A DNA stretch of 64,000 nucleotides from Pseudomonas leptonychotis (GTDB taxonomy: Bacteria; Pseudomonadota; Gammaproteobacteria; Pseudomonadales; Pseudomonadaceae). The notes below the pieces were generated by a model that saw only the letters and a program-made list of their open reading frames with translations, had not been told where the DNA came from and ran no database searches. Positions 27,448 through 35,125 of this stretch are shown in pieces. Position numbers and translations under genes: made by a program. The stretch covers positions 62,001-126,000 of the forward strand of contig NZ_RFLV01000001.1 of the NCBI RefSeq assembly GCF_004920405.1, given 5' to 3'. Position 1 is the stretch's first letter. Each line of letters starts with the position of its first letter.

Positions 27448-29802
27448 TCAGGCCTTGTTGCGCAACTTCTCTGGGTTGATCAGGAAGCGTGCCAGGGCAG
27501 GCAGCAGCCAGATCGCACCAATCATGTTCCACAGGAACATAAAGGTCAGCATCAAGCCCATATCAGCCTGGAACTTGATCGCCGAGAAGATCCACGTTGC
27601 CACGCCAATCGCCAAACAGATACCGGTAAACAGCACCGCTTTACCCGTCGACTTGAGGGTCTCGTAGTAGGCATCCTGCAACGACAGGCCCTGACGCAGG
27701 TAAGTCTCCAAACGGCTGTAGATATAAATGCCGTAGTCGACACCAATACCTACACCCAAGGCGATTACCGGCAGCGTGGCTACCTTCACACCGATACCCA
27801 TATAGGCCATCAGGGCGTTACCCAACACCGAGGTCAGGACCAACGGCAAGATCACGCAGAGAGTGGCCGCCAGCGAACGGAAGGTCAGCAAGCACATGAT
27901 GCTCACGGCCGCATACACCGCGATCAACATGGTGGTTTCAGACGCCGCGATCACCTCGTTGGTGGCCGCCTCAATGCCCGCATTACCGGCTGCAAGGATG
28001 AACTCCAAACCGTCCGTGTTGTTCTCTTTGGCAAAATCTTCAGCGACTTTAACCGCACGCGTTAGCGTTTCAGCTTTATGGTCGGAGAGGAAGATCAGCA
28101 CCGGAGCAACCGAGCAATCACCGTTGTACAGACCATCGGCCCGGGCAATGGAGTTGTTCAGCATGTCCTGATTGCGCGACAGGGCTTCCCATTTCAGGTT
28201 GCCCTCGTTCATGCCTTTGATCACCTGACGCGAGACCGTGACCATGGAAATGGCCGACTGTACGCCTTCGGTGTTCTCCATCTTCCACATCAACTCATCC
28301 ATGGCCGACAGAGTCGGATACGTCGAGCAGCCTTCTGCCGCTGTCTTGACCATGATCACCAGTACATCGGAGCTGGTGGAGTAATTTCGGATGACGAAAT
28401 CGTTGTCCAGGTTGTAGCGCGAGTCCGGATGCAGCTCTGGCGCGCCTTGATCAAGGTCACCGATCTTCAGGTTCTGCCCGTACCAGACCCCACCCGCCAG
28501 CGCGACAATTGCCACAACCACGGAAATAGGAGCCACCATCGGGTGTGCGCAGTTGGAGATAAAGCGCCAGAACGGATGCTCTTTTTCAGCCTCTTCACGG
28601 CTGATCCTCACCGCCTTCTTGCTGATGCCGACGTAGGAAATCATCACGGGCAGCAGAATCAGGTTGGTCAGAATGATCACCGCCACACCCATGGATGCGC
28701 CGATAGCCAGCTCGCGGATCACACCGATGTCGATCAGCAACAAGGTGATAAAGCCCACCGCATCCGACAGCAGCGCCACCAAGCCTGGAATAAACAGCTG
28801 ACGGAACGCCATACGTGCGGCTGACAACGAATCGGTCGCTTCACCCGAAGCCATGGCGATGCCGTTGATCTTTTGCACGCCGTGAGAAATACCAATGGCG
28901 AAGACCAGGAACGGCACCAGCATCGAGTAAGGGTCAAGTCCGAAACCGAGGGTATGCAGCAAACCCAACTGCCACACCACCGCAATCAACGTGGCAAGAA
29001 CCACCGCCAAGGTGCTTTTGAAGCAGTGGGTGAACCACAGCAAGAGCACAAAGGTGATGCCGATTGCCACGGCAAAGAACAGCGCCACGCCAATCAAGCC
29101 ATCAATCAGATCCCCGACTTTCTTAGCGAAACCGATGATGTGAATTTTAACGTTAGGGTTCTGCGCCTGGTACTTGTCGCGGATCTTCTCTTCAAGTTCA
29201 TGGGAGAACTTCTGGTAATCGAGAGGGATCTGCTTACTCATGTCATTAGGGTCGGCATAGGTTTCCAGCAACGGCAAGTCGACGATGCTCGACTTGAAGT
29301 TGTTGGCGACCAATCGGCCAATTTGCCCGGACTTGAGAATGTTGCTGCGCAATTCTTCCAGGCTTTCAGAGGAACCGTCGTAGGTTTGCGGAATGACTTC
29401 GCCGCCGGCAAAACCTTCTTCAGTCACTTCGGTCCAGCGCACGCTGGGGCTCCACAGTGACTTCAGGCCTGAACGGTCAACACCCGGAATGTAGAAGGCC
29501 TCGTCATTGATCTGACGCAGCGTTTCCATGTACTCCTTGCTGAAGATGTCGCCATCTACCGCTTCCACCGAGATACGCACGGTGTTACCCAGGTTTGCCA
29601 GGTCATTGCGGTGCTCGAGCATCTTCTGGATATAGGGGTGCCCCAGCGGAATCATCTTCTCGAAGCTGGTCTGCGGACGCACTTGCGCCGCCTGGAAGAA
29701 CAGAAACAGACTGATCAACAGGCACAGCAGAATCACAGCCGGACGATTATTGAAAATCAACCGTTCCAGAAAGGAGGCAGGTTGTTGTTGATGCTTACTC
29801 AT
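27448..29802 (-). CDS. RND-superfamily (MMPL-type) membrane transporter
   Basis: A 784-residue inner-membrane permease with the two-fold RND layout: helix 1 (VILLCLLISLFLFF, about 23-36), a large periplasmic loop to about residue 235, then five helices, a cytoplasmic linker (SREEAEKEHPFWRF), helix 7, a second periplasmic loop and five helices to the C-terminus. GIGVDYGIYIYSRLE and GISHGVQKINGI are the conserved RND helix-4/10 signatures. It belongs to the hydrophobe/lipid exporter branch and is much shorter than MexB-type pumps. It starts 18 nt after the Ycf48-like gene. With DUF1302/DUF1329 neighbours, transport of a hydrophobic compound across the envelope is inferred; substrate unknown. 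Confidence 0.9.
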   Translation of the reverse strand: MSKHQQQPASFLERLIFNNRPAVILLCLLISLFLFFQAAQVRPQTSFEKMIPLGHPYIQKMLEHRNDLANLGNTVRISVEAVDGDIFSKEYMETLRQINDEAFYIPGVDRSGLKSLWSPSVRWTEVTEEGFAGGEVIPQTYDGSSESLEELRSNILKSGQIGRLVANNFKSSIVDLPLLETYADPNDMSKQIPLDYQKFSHELEEKIRDKYQAQNPNVKIHIIGFAKKVGDLIDGLIGVALFFAVAIGITFVLLLWFTHCFKSTLAVVLATLIAVVWQLGLLHTLGFGLDPYSMLVPFLVFAIGISHGVQKINGIAMASGEATDSLSAARMAFRQLFIPGLVALLSDAVGFITLLLIDIGVIRELAIGASMGVAVIILTNLILLPVMISYVGISKKAVRISREEAEKEHPFWRFISNCAHPMVAPISVVVAIVALAGGVWYGQNLKIGDLDQGAPELHPDSRYNLDNDFVIRNYSTSSDVLVIMVKTAAEGCSTYPTLSAMDELMWKMENTEGVQSAISMVTVSRQVIKGMNEGNLKWEALSRNQDMLNNSIARADGLYNGDCSVAPVLIFLSDHKAETLTRAVKVAEDFAKENNTDGLEFILAAGNAGIEAATNEVIAASETTMLIAVYAAVSIMCLLTFRSLAATLCVILPLVLTSVLGNALMAYMGIGVKVATLPVIALGVGIGVDYGIYIYSRLETYLRQGLSLQDAYYETLKSTGKAVLFTGICLAIGVATWIFSAIKFQADMGLMLTFMFLWNMIGAIWLLPALARFLINPEKLRNKA

Positions 29803-29820
29803 GCAAAGGCTCCCGGCTTA

Positions 29821-30912
29821 TTATTGTTGGCCCAGATCGGCGCCAGTAGGCGCAGCAGCGTGAACACCACCCTGCCCTACCAGAATCAGATTGCCGTTTT
29901 CCATTGCTGCAACGCCTGCCAGCGATAGCCGGTCGGCACGATTGGTCACACTGAAGTTGCGGCCATTATCGGTGCTCTTGAGCACAGTACCGCCATGCCC
30001 AACAACCACAATAGAGCCATCAGCCAAACGATTACCATCCGCCAAACCGAACTCGAGGGGGCCATTGTTGGCGGTATTTAGCGTGATTGCTTGCCACGTC
30101 GTACCAAAGTCAGCCGAGCGGAACAAATGTCCACGCAGGCCGTAAACCAGTAACGCTCCGGCTTCATCAGTGCCCAATGCGCCGAACAGCGAACCCTCAT
30201 AAGGGCCCTTTATGGTTTCCCAGGTTTGCCCCCAGTCTGGAGAGCGGAACATCACGCCCTGTTCGCCGACGGCAAACAGGCCGGAGTCTTTGACCTCGAC
30301 GATGGCGTTGAGGTGATAAAGATCTTCATTGCCCATACGGTCACTGATATCGGTCCAATTGGCACCACCATCAGTGGTTTCCAGCAGAGCACCATAGGCA
30401 CCCACTACATAACCGTTATTGCGATCTTTAAACCAGACATCAAGGAACGGAGCCCCTTCTTCACGCTCTAGGTCTTCGAACTGCTTGACCCAGGTCGCAC
30501 CGCCATCAGTACTGGCAAGAATTTGCGCATCGTGCCCGACCGCCCAGCCATGGCTATCGTCGATAAAAAATACAGCTGTCAGCATCTGCTTAGTCGGCAC
30601 CTTGGCCTGAACCCAGCTGGCGCCATTGTCATCGGAGTACAGGATATGCCCGCGCGCACCGACGGTGACCACGCGCTTACCTAGGCTGGCGACGTCCAGC
30701 AACAGACTTTGCTGAGCTCTGGCAGAGACGACCGAGTATTGACTGACGTCATCACTGGCAGCCTGCAGTGGTGCGCTGGTAAACATCAGCACGGACAGCA
30801 CACTGCACAGCGACAGCGCTTTGGCTATCGGTGAGTGGACGCGGAGCGCCGGTGCGCGGGACAAACCCACAACACGATCGGCCTGGGTGCGCCGCATGAC
30901 GGGCTCACTCAT
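29821..30912 (-). CDS. Ycf48-like beta-propeller exported protein
   Basis: A 363-residue protein with a long N-terminal region, a hydrophobic export segment (SLCSVLSVLMFTSAPLQA, about residues 34-51) and then BNR/Ycf48 repeats: SDDNGASW, STDGGATW, TTDGGANW, SPDWGQTW, SADFGTTW, STDNGRNF. Six to seven such Asp-box repeats make a beta-propeller. Ycf48 helps photosystem II assembly in cyanobacteria, but in this bacterial operon context the role is unknown; a periplasmic partner of the RND permease is inferred. GGGGGAAGG lies close before the ATG at 30912. It is separated from DUF1329 by 197 bp and a terminator-like hairpin. Confidence 0.9.
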   Translation of the reverse strand: MSEPVMRRTQADRVVGLSRAPALRVHSPIAKALSLCSVLSVLMFTSAPLQAASDDVSQYSVVSARAQQSLLLDVASLGKRVVTVGARGHILYSDDNGASWVQAKVPTKQMLTAVFFIDDSHGWAVGHDAQILASTDGGATWVKQFEDLEREEGAPFLDVWFKDRNNGYVVGAYGALLETTDGGANWTDISDRMGNEDLYHLNAIVEVKDSGLFAVGEQGVMFRSPDWGQTWETIKGPYEGSLFGALGTDEAGALLVYGLRGHLFRSADFGTTWQAITLNTANNGPLEFGLADGNRLADGSIVVVGHGGTVLKSTDNGRNFSVTNRADRLSLAGVAAMENGNLILVGQGGVHAAAPTGADLGQQ

Positions 30913-31060
30913 ATACCTTCCCCCTTATTCTTATTAGGTAGCACTACCCTTCATAGCAGTGCGCCTATCCTACTGAGCTTTCAAAAGGCCTGACAATCGG
31001 CGCGACGTTATGTTTTGTTAAACCCGACTGCTTACCATGCCCTGTTCGACTAACAAATAG

Positions 31061-31092
31061 CAAAAGGCCGCTACAACATTAGCGGCCTTTTG
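31061..31092. terminator. Terminator downstream of the DUF1329 gene
   Basis: A perfect 12-bp stem CAAAAGGCCGCT / AGCGGCCTTTTG with an 8-nt loop, 18 nt past the DUF1329 stop. It may attenuate readthrough into the Ycf48-RND pair. Confidence 0.75.
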
Positions 31093-31109
31093 CTCAACCC
31101 ACACGCCGA

Positions 31110-32480
31110 TTAACGCGTACCGCGGCGACGCAGCGCTGCAGGCTTGAAGTAACCGTCGTCCGGCACGGCCTGACTGAAGTCAATGGTGCTTGGCTCTTCG
31201 TTATCCAAGTTCTGCACGTGATAACGGCGCGCCTGCAAGTCATGGAAGCTGTCCAGTGCAGACCAGGTGGTCGGAAGCTCGTAGTAGTTTTTCAGGTAGG
31301 CAATCGACACGCGCCACAATTCACCGCGGCCGTCGTACTGATCAACCACTGCTGCTTGCCAGCTGTCCTCGTCAAGGAACAGGGTGCGCTTGGAGTAGAT
31401 GTGACGCGAACCCGACTTCAGCGTGCCCTCGACCACCCACACACGGTGCAGCTCATTGCGCGTAAACGCTGGGTTCAAGTGACCGACTTGCAGCAGGTCC
31501 TTGTACTTGACGTCTGGGCTGGTGACTTTGTAGCTGTTGTAAGGAATATAGATTTCTTTCTTACCGACCAGCTTCCAGTCATAACGATCTGGCGAGCCGT
31601 TGATCATGTCGGTGTCGTCTGCAGTGCGCAGGCCGTCAGCGGCAGCGATTGGGGTGTCGTATGCCAGGTTCGGCGCACGACGTACGCGACGCTGACCGGC
31701 GTTGTAACCCCAGGCCTGACGCGGCTCTTTAACCTGATCCAGGGTTTCGTGTACCAGCACCGCACCACCGGCCAGACGCGCCGGGCTCTTGGTGAAGGAC
31801 AAGTAGTAAAACATGATGTTGTTCAGGTCAGCTGCAGTCCCTTTCGGGTTGTAGAACTTGAACATGGCTTCCTGTTGCGAGGTCACCAGCGAATAGCTGC
31901 CGTTACGTTGCACGGCCACTTCCGAGGCGCGACGCACGATGTAGGTGCCGCGGTAGCGAGCAATGTGGTTCCACAGCGCTTCTACGCCATTTTGCGGAAT
32001 CGGAAACGGAATGCCGCCGTAAGCCTCGGAGAAACCGTTGCCACCATCGAGCAGTTTGGCCGTGCTGGCGTTTTTGAGAGTGTTGTCATACACCCACTTT
32101 GGCGCGGAACCGGAGCGACGGGTCTGGTAAACCGGCATCTGGTAACTGTTGGGGTAGGTGTTGAACATCGCAATCTGACCTGGGGTCAGGTTGTCCTTGT
32201 ACTGTTCCAGGTTGGCCTTGGTGATGGTGAACAGCGGCTTGTCATCCGCAAAGGGGTCAACGTGGTGCTGGCCTGGCGTTTTGTAGGCAGCAGGTACCTG
32301 AGTGATGCCACCGGTCCACTCAGGGATGGTGCCGGCGGCGTTACCGGCTTTCTCGGCACCAAACGGGGTGAGGCTTGCGCCCAATTTGGCCACCTCAGCA
32401 GGTGAAACTGCGGCGAGCGCGCTACCAGCGGACAGTGCCAACGCAATGGCGGCACCAATCAGCGTGTGCTTGTTCAGCAT
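31110..32480 (-). CDS. DUF1329 family exported protein
   Basis: A 456-residue protein with signal peptide MLNKHTLIGAAIALALSAGSALA, then AVSPAEVAKLGASLTPFGAEKAGN, the standard opening of mature DUF1329 proteins. Later blocks include RRAPNLAYDTP, HRVWVVEGTLK and KRTLFLDEDSWQ; the last two resemble the LolA/LolB-type outer-membrane lipoprotein-sorting fold to which the family is related. Periplasmic location is predicted. CGGAG lies 8 nt before the ATG. It follows the DUF1302 gene by 64 bp; the two families almost always occur as a pair. Confidence 0.92.
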   Translation of the reverse strand: MLNKHTLIGAAIALALSAGSALAAVSPAEVAKLGASLTPFGAEKAGNAAGTIPEWTGGITQVPAAYKTPGQHHVDPFADDKPLFTITKANLEQYKDNLTPGQIAMFNTYPNSYQMPVYQTRRSGSAPKWVYDNTLKNASTAKLLDGGNGFSEAYGGIPFPIPQNGVEALWNHIARYRGTYIVRRASEVAVQRNGSYSLVTSQQEAMFKFYNPKGTAADLNNIMFYYLSFTKSPARLAGGAVLVHETLDQVKEPRQAWGYNAGQRRVRRAPNLAYDTPIAAADGLRTADDTDMINGSPDRYDWKLVGKKEIYIPYNSYKVTSPDVKYKDLLQVGHLNPAFTRNELHRVWVVEGTLKSGSRHIYSKRTLFLDEDSWQAAVVDQYDGRGELWRVSIAYLKNYYELPTTWSALDSFHDLQARRYHVQNLDNEEPSTIDFSQAVPDDGYFKPAALRRRGTR

Positions 32481-32544
32481 CTTGATTCTCCGTAATAAGT
32501 CATCGACCGAGCGCCCACAGGCACTCGGTGTTTTCTAGTTGTAT

Positions 32545-34503
32545 TTAGAAGGAATATTTGACGTTTACACCGACATTATCGCGGTCGCGACCCGAGTTAC
32601 TTTGACCGCCCCCCATAAACTCGGTGTACTGAATTTCAGCTTCAAGGCTGTTCTGGTAGCTGGCACGCAGACCTAAGGTGTAGGCCTTGCGATCTTCAAT
32701 AAAGTTACCGGTCTGGTGCGAGTTACCCTGGAAGTCGTGTTTGAACACTGTAAATGGCGACAGGTTTACACCGGCATATACATCATTCCAAGTACCAGAC
32801 AGCACCAACGTATAACCATAAGCATCCGCCGATGCACAATCTTGCTTGGCCATAGCGGCGTCGGTCGAATAGGACGTATTGGCACGACCTGCGATGCAAC
32901 GCTCACCATTGGTAGCGCTGTACTTCAAGCTGTCGCCACGCAGATGCTCCGAAGCAAGTTCGGCAACACCAAACAGCGAATCGAAACTCAGGACATTGCC
33001 AAAGCTATGGATCGCACCAATGGATGTATTAAACGCCTCAACTCGACGCGAGTTACTGACGGAGCCATCACGCGAAATCTGCTGACCGGAGATAAGCGCC
33101 GTGCCTGCGCCCGGAAGCGTGCCTGAGTTATCCGCAAGTTTTGCGCCCTGCAAAACCAAATCCCCAAGCAAATCGTTTGTGGCAGCGATCCCTACTGGAA
33201 GATTCGGGCGGTAAGACAACTCACCAAAGACCGACGTTTTATTCAGCGTGGTATTGAAGCTGAATCCATACATGCGAATGTCTTCAGCATACTCACGCTT
33301 GGCCCGAGTGGAGCCTAAAATATCGACTGTAGCCAAACCACCAGCCGCCGCAGCCCCCAGTGCATTTGACAGCGCGCCCACATCAACACCTTGATAACCA
33401 TTTAAATCAGCATAAATGGTCGGCTCTTTCGCATGATAATTAACTAAGTACGCGCCAAACTCTGTCGAATTTAATTCCTCGACAATGTATTTAAATGAAA
33501 GCCCATACTGCCCATCATTTTTCGCATTCAAATCACTGCTTACATCGGCAACTTTAAGAATATCGCCAAACGATGAGTTAACCCCATTTTGGTATATTCC
33601 CGCCGCGCGTGCAGTCGCAAGTGGGCCAGCACCGAAACCACCAGCGGCCAACGAGTTATAACCAGAAATCGCCGGCGCCAAAGCGGTTCCAGCAAAATCG
33701 TTATAGGCAGTATTACCACCTTCGCCAAATAAATCAGTTTCAGAGAAATAGGTGCCAACCGGATCAATAGCCGACTCTTTCCAGTTGAACTGATAGAACG
33801 CATCCATGGAAAGATTGTCAGTCAAACCGACGTTAAAGCTGAGCGCTTCAACTGGAACCAATACTTCTTTAACTTCAGCCCCTGGCAGGCGGAACTTACC
33901 GGCATCTACCGGGTTTGTAGTATTAATACCCCCGCGATAGAACAGCCCCTCACCCCAGTTAAACACCTGTTTACCGAAGCGAGCGCCTACAGGCATATCG
34001 CCAATATCCCAGTTACCGTAAACATAAGCATCGAGGATTTCTGCGTTACGCCCCGCTGTGTGCCGGGTGCCGCGCGTAAAGCTGTCATCTTTCGGTACAT
34101 TCTGGCTCGGCTGATAAGCCAGACTGGTGTCGTAATAATCGCTGCGTTTGTCCATGATCTGGGTGTCATAAAACGCGGTACCACGCACGAAGGCACCGTA
34201 GTTTTGGTACGTCACTTCCAGGTCAGTAGTGGCTTTGAATACTTCAGAGACCAAGCCAGTATCAAAATTGCGATTACCGTCATTGGTATTGATATCGTTG
34301 TTGGTCTTATCCTGCCCTTGCACACGCCAAAGCTGACCGTAAGAAACAGTGGTGTCGATGGAGCCGCTGATTTCATTGTCGGCGAAGCTGAATTCAACCG
34401 CCTGGGCATGTGCAGCCATAAGCAGGGGAAGAATGCCGACAAAGGCAAAACCTGCCTTAGCAGGTGCGAAACGCAATACAGGCTTGCGGGACTTAATTTC
34501 CAT
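32545..34503 (-). CDS. DUF1302 family protein (probable outer-membrane beta-barrel)
   Basis: A 652-residue protein with a signal peptide (hydrophobic FAFVGILPLLMAAHAQA), then VEFSFADNEISGSIDTTVSYG. The body is rich in alternating beta strands and ends NVGVNVKYSF, a C-terminal Phe outer-membrane sorting signal. The chosen ATG (34503) has GGAG about 10 nt upstream; an ATG at 34530 would add nine unrelated residues. It is the first gene of the set DUF1302-DUF1329-Ycf48-RND, together spanning outer membrane, periplasm and inner membrane. The stretch 33400-33800 is more A/T-rich than its surroundings, fitting a variable surface loop or local exchange. Confidence 0.9.
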   Translation of the reverse strand: MEIKSRKPVLRFAPAKAGFAFVGILPLLMAAHAQAVEFSFADNEISGSIDTTVSYGQLWRVQGQDKTNNDINTNDGNRNFDTGLVSEVFKATTDLEVTYQNYGAFVRGTAFYDTQIMDKRSDYYDTSLAYQPSQNVPKDDSFTRGTRHTAGRNAEILDAYVYGNWDIGDMPVGARFGKQVFNWGEGLFYRGGINTTNPVDAGKFRLPGAEVKEVLVPVEALSFNVGLTDNLSMDAFYQFNWKESAIDPVGTYFSETDLFGEGGNTAYNDFAGTALAPAISGYNSLAAGGFGAGPLATARAAGIYQNGVNSSFGDILKVADVSSDLNAKNDGQYGLSFKYIVEELNSTEFGAYLVNYHAKEPTIYADLNGYQGVDVGALSNALGAAAAGGLATVDILGSTRAKREYAEDIRMYGFSFNTTLNKTSVFGELSYRPNLPVGIAATNDLLGDLVLQGAKLADNSGTLPGAGTALISGQQISRDGSVSNSRRVEAFNTSIGAIHSFGNVLSFDSLFGVAELASEHLRGDSLKYSATNGERCIAGRANTSYSTDAAMAKQDCASADAYGYTLVLSGTWNDVYAGVNLSPFTVFKHDFQGNSHQTGNFIEDRKAYTLGLRASYQNSLEAEIQYTEFMGGGQSNSGRDRDNVGVNVKYSF

Positions 34504-34539
34504 CGAACCGTTACTCCGTGGACAGATCATCTTTTAGTA

Positions 34540-34554
34540 CCCCAACCACTGGGG
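34540..34554. promoter_or_regulatory. CCCC/GGGG dyad upstream of the DUF1302 gene
   Basis: A perfect 5-5-5 dyad CCCCA-ACCAC-TGGGG centred 44 bp upstream of the DUF1302 start codon. It is the only strong symmetry in the region and is a candidate operator for the DUF1302-DUF1329-Ycf48-RND set. A 5'-leader hairpin is the alternative. The regulator is unknown. Confidence 0.4.
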
Positions 34555-34934
34555 CATGTTATGGCCATACTGATGACGGCCTTAATGTTGATTGGAAGTA
34601 ATCTCCCAACGCGCTCACGCGCCCCTACGGCTTGGCATGTGCCTTGAAAGGTCAAATCTGTTCAGCACCTGCAACCATGGTGCCAATTCAAACGATCGTA
34701 TAAAAAGCTCACAACCGCCGCACACAGAACTTAAAAGCCATTTTATGACCACTCATTCAGCGCGCAGATGACGGCATGCAGTGACGGTTTTTCTTTTTTT
34801 GTCCTACCATCTGGCGTGATCCGCCACTACCCGCGAAATAGAGCGCTCAAGCCGTTCAAAGAACCTTGATAAGGTCAAGCCATAAATCTCAATTACAACC
34901 GCAAGCACTGCGCTTTCAGCCACCCAAGTAACAA
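34555..34934. other. Intergenic region upstream of the DUF1302 gene
   Basis: About 380 bp with no supported gene. It contains a T-rich stretch near 34784-34801 and presumably the DUF1302 promoter. A minus-strand -35/-10 pair could not be assigned with confidence. Confidence 0.4.
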
Positions 34935-34969
34935 AAAAGTGTTACCCGACACAGCCGGGTAACACTTTT
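34935..34969. terminator. Terminator downstream of pepN
   Basis: A perfect 14-bp stem AAAAGTGTTACCCG / CGGGTAACACTTTT with a 7-nt loop, flanked by A- and T-tracts. It is about 157 nt after the pepN stop on the minus strand; no plus-strand gene ends here. Confidence 0.75.
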
Positions 34970-35125
34970 CGCAACTCGATAGACTCAAACGGAACAGCTG
35001 GAAGCCTATGCCTTGCGCATAGGCCCGTAGATGCGATCTTTAGTGTTAATCACCCAGATCAACACCCCCACCTAGTAACGCCCCACAGAGGGGAACGGTT
35101 TCTGCCAACTGTTACTGCGTCGTGA

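Noticed and set aside
31218..32405. 395-codon plus-strand frame opposite the DUF1329 gene
   Set aside because: Antisense to a gene with signal peptide and family motifs; shadow frame.
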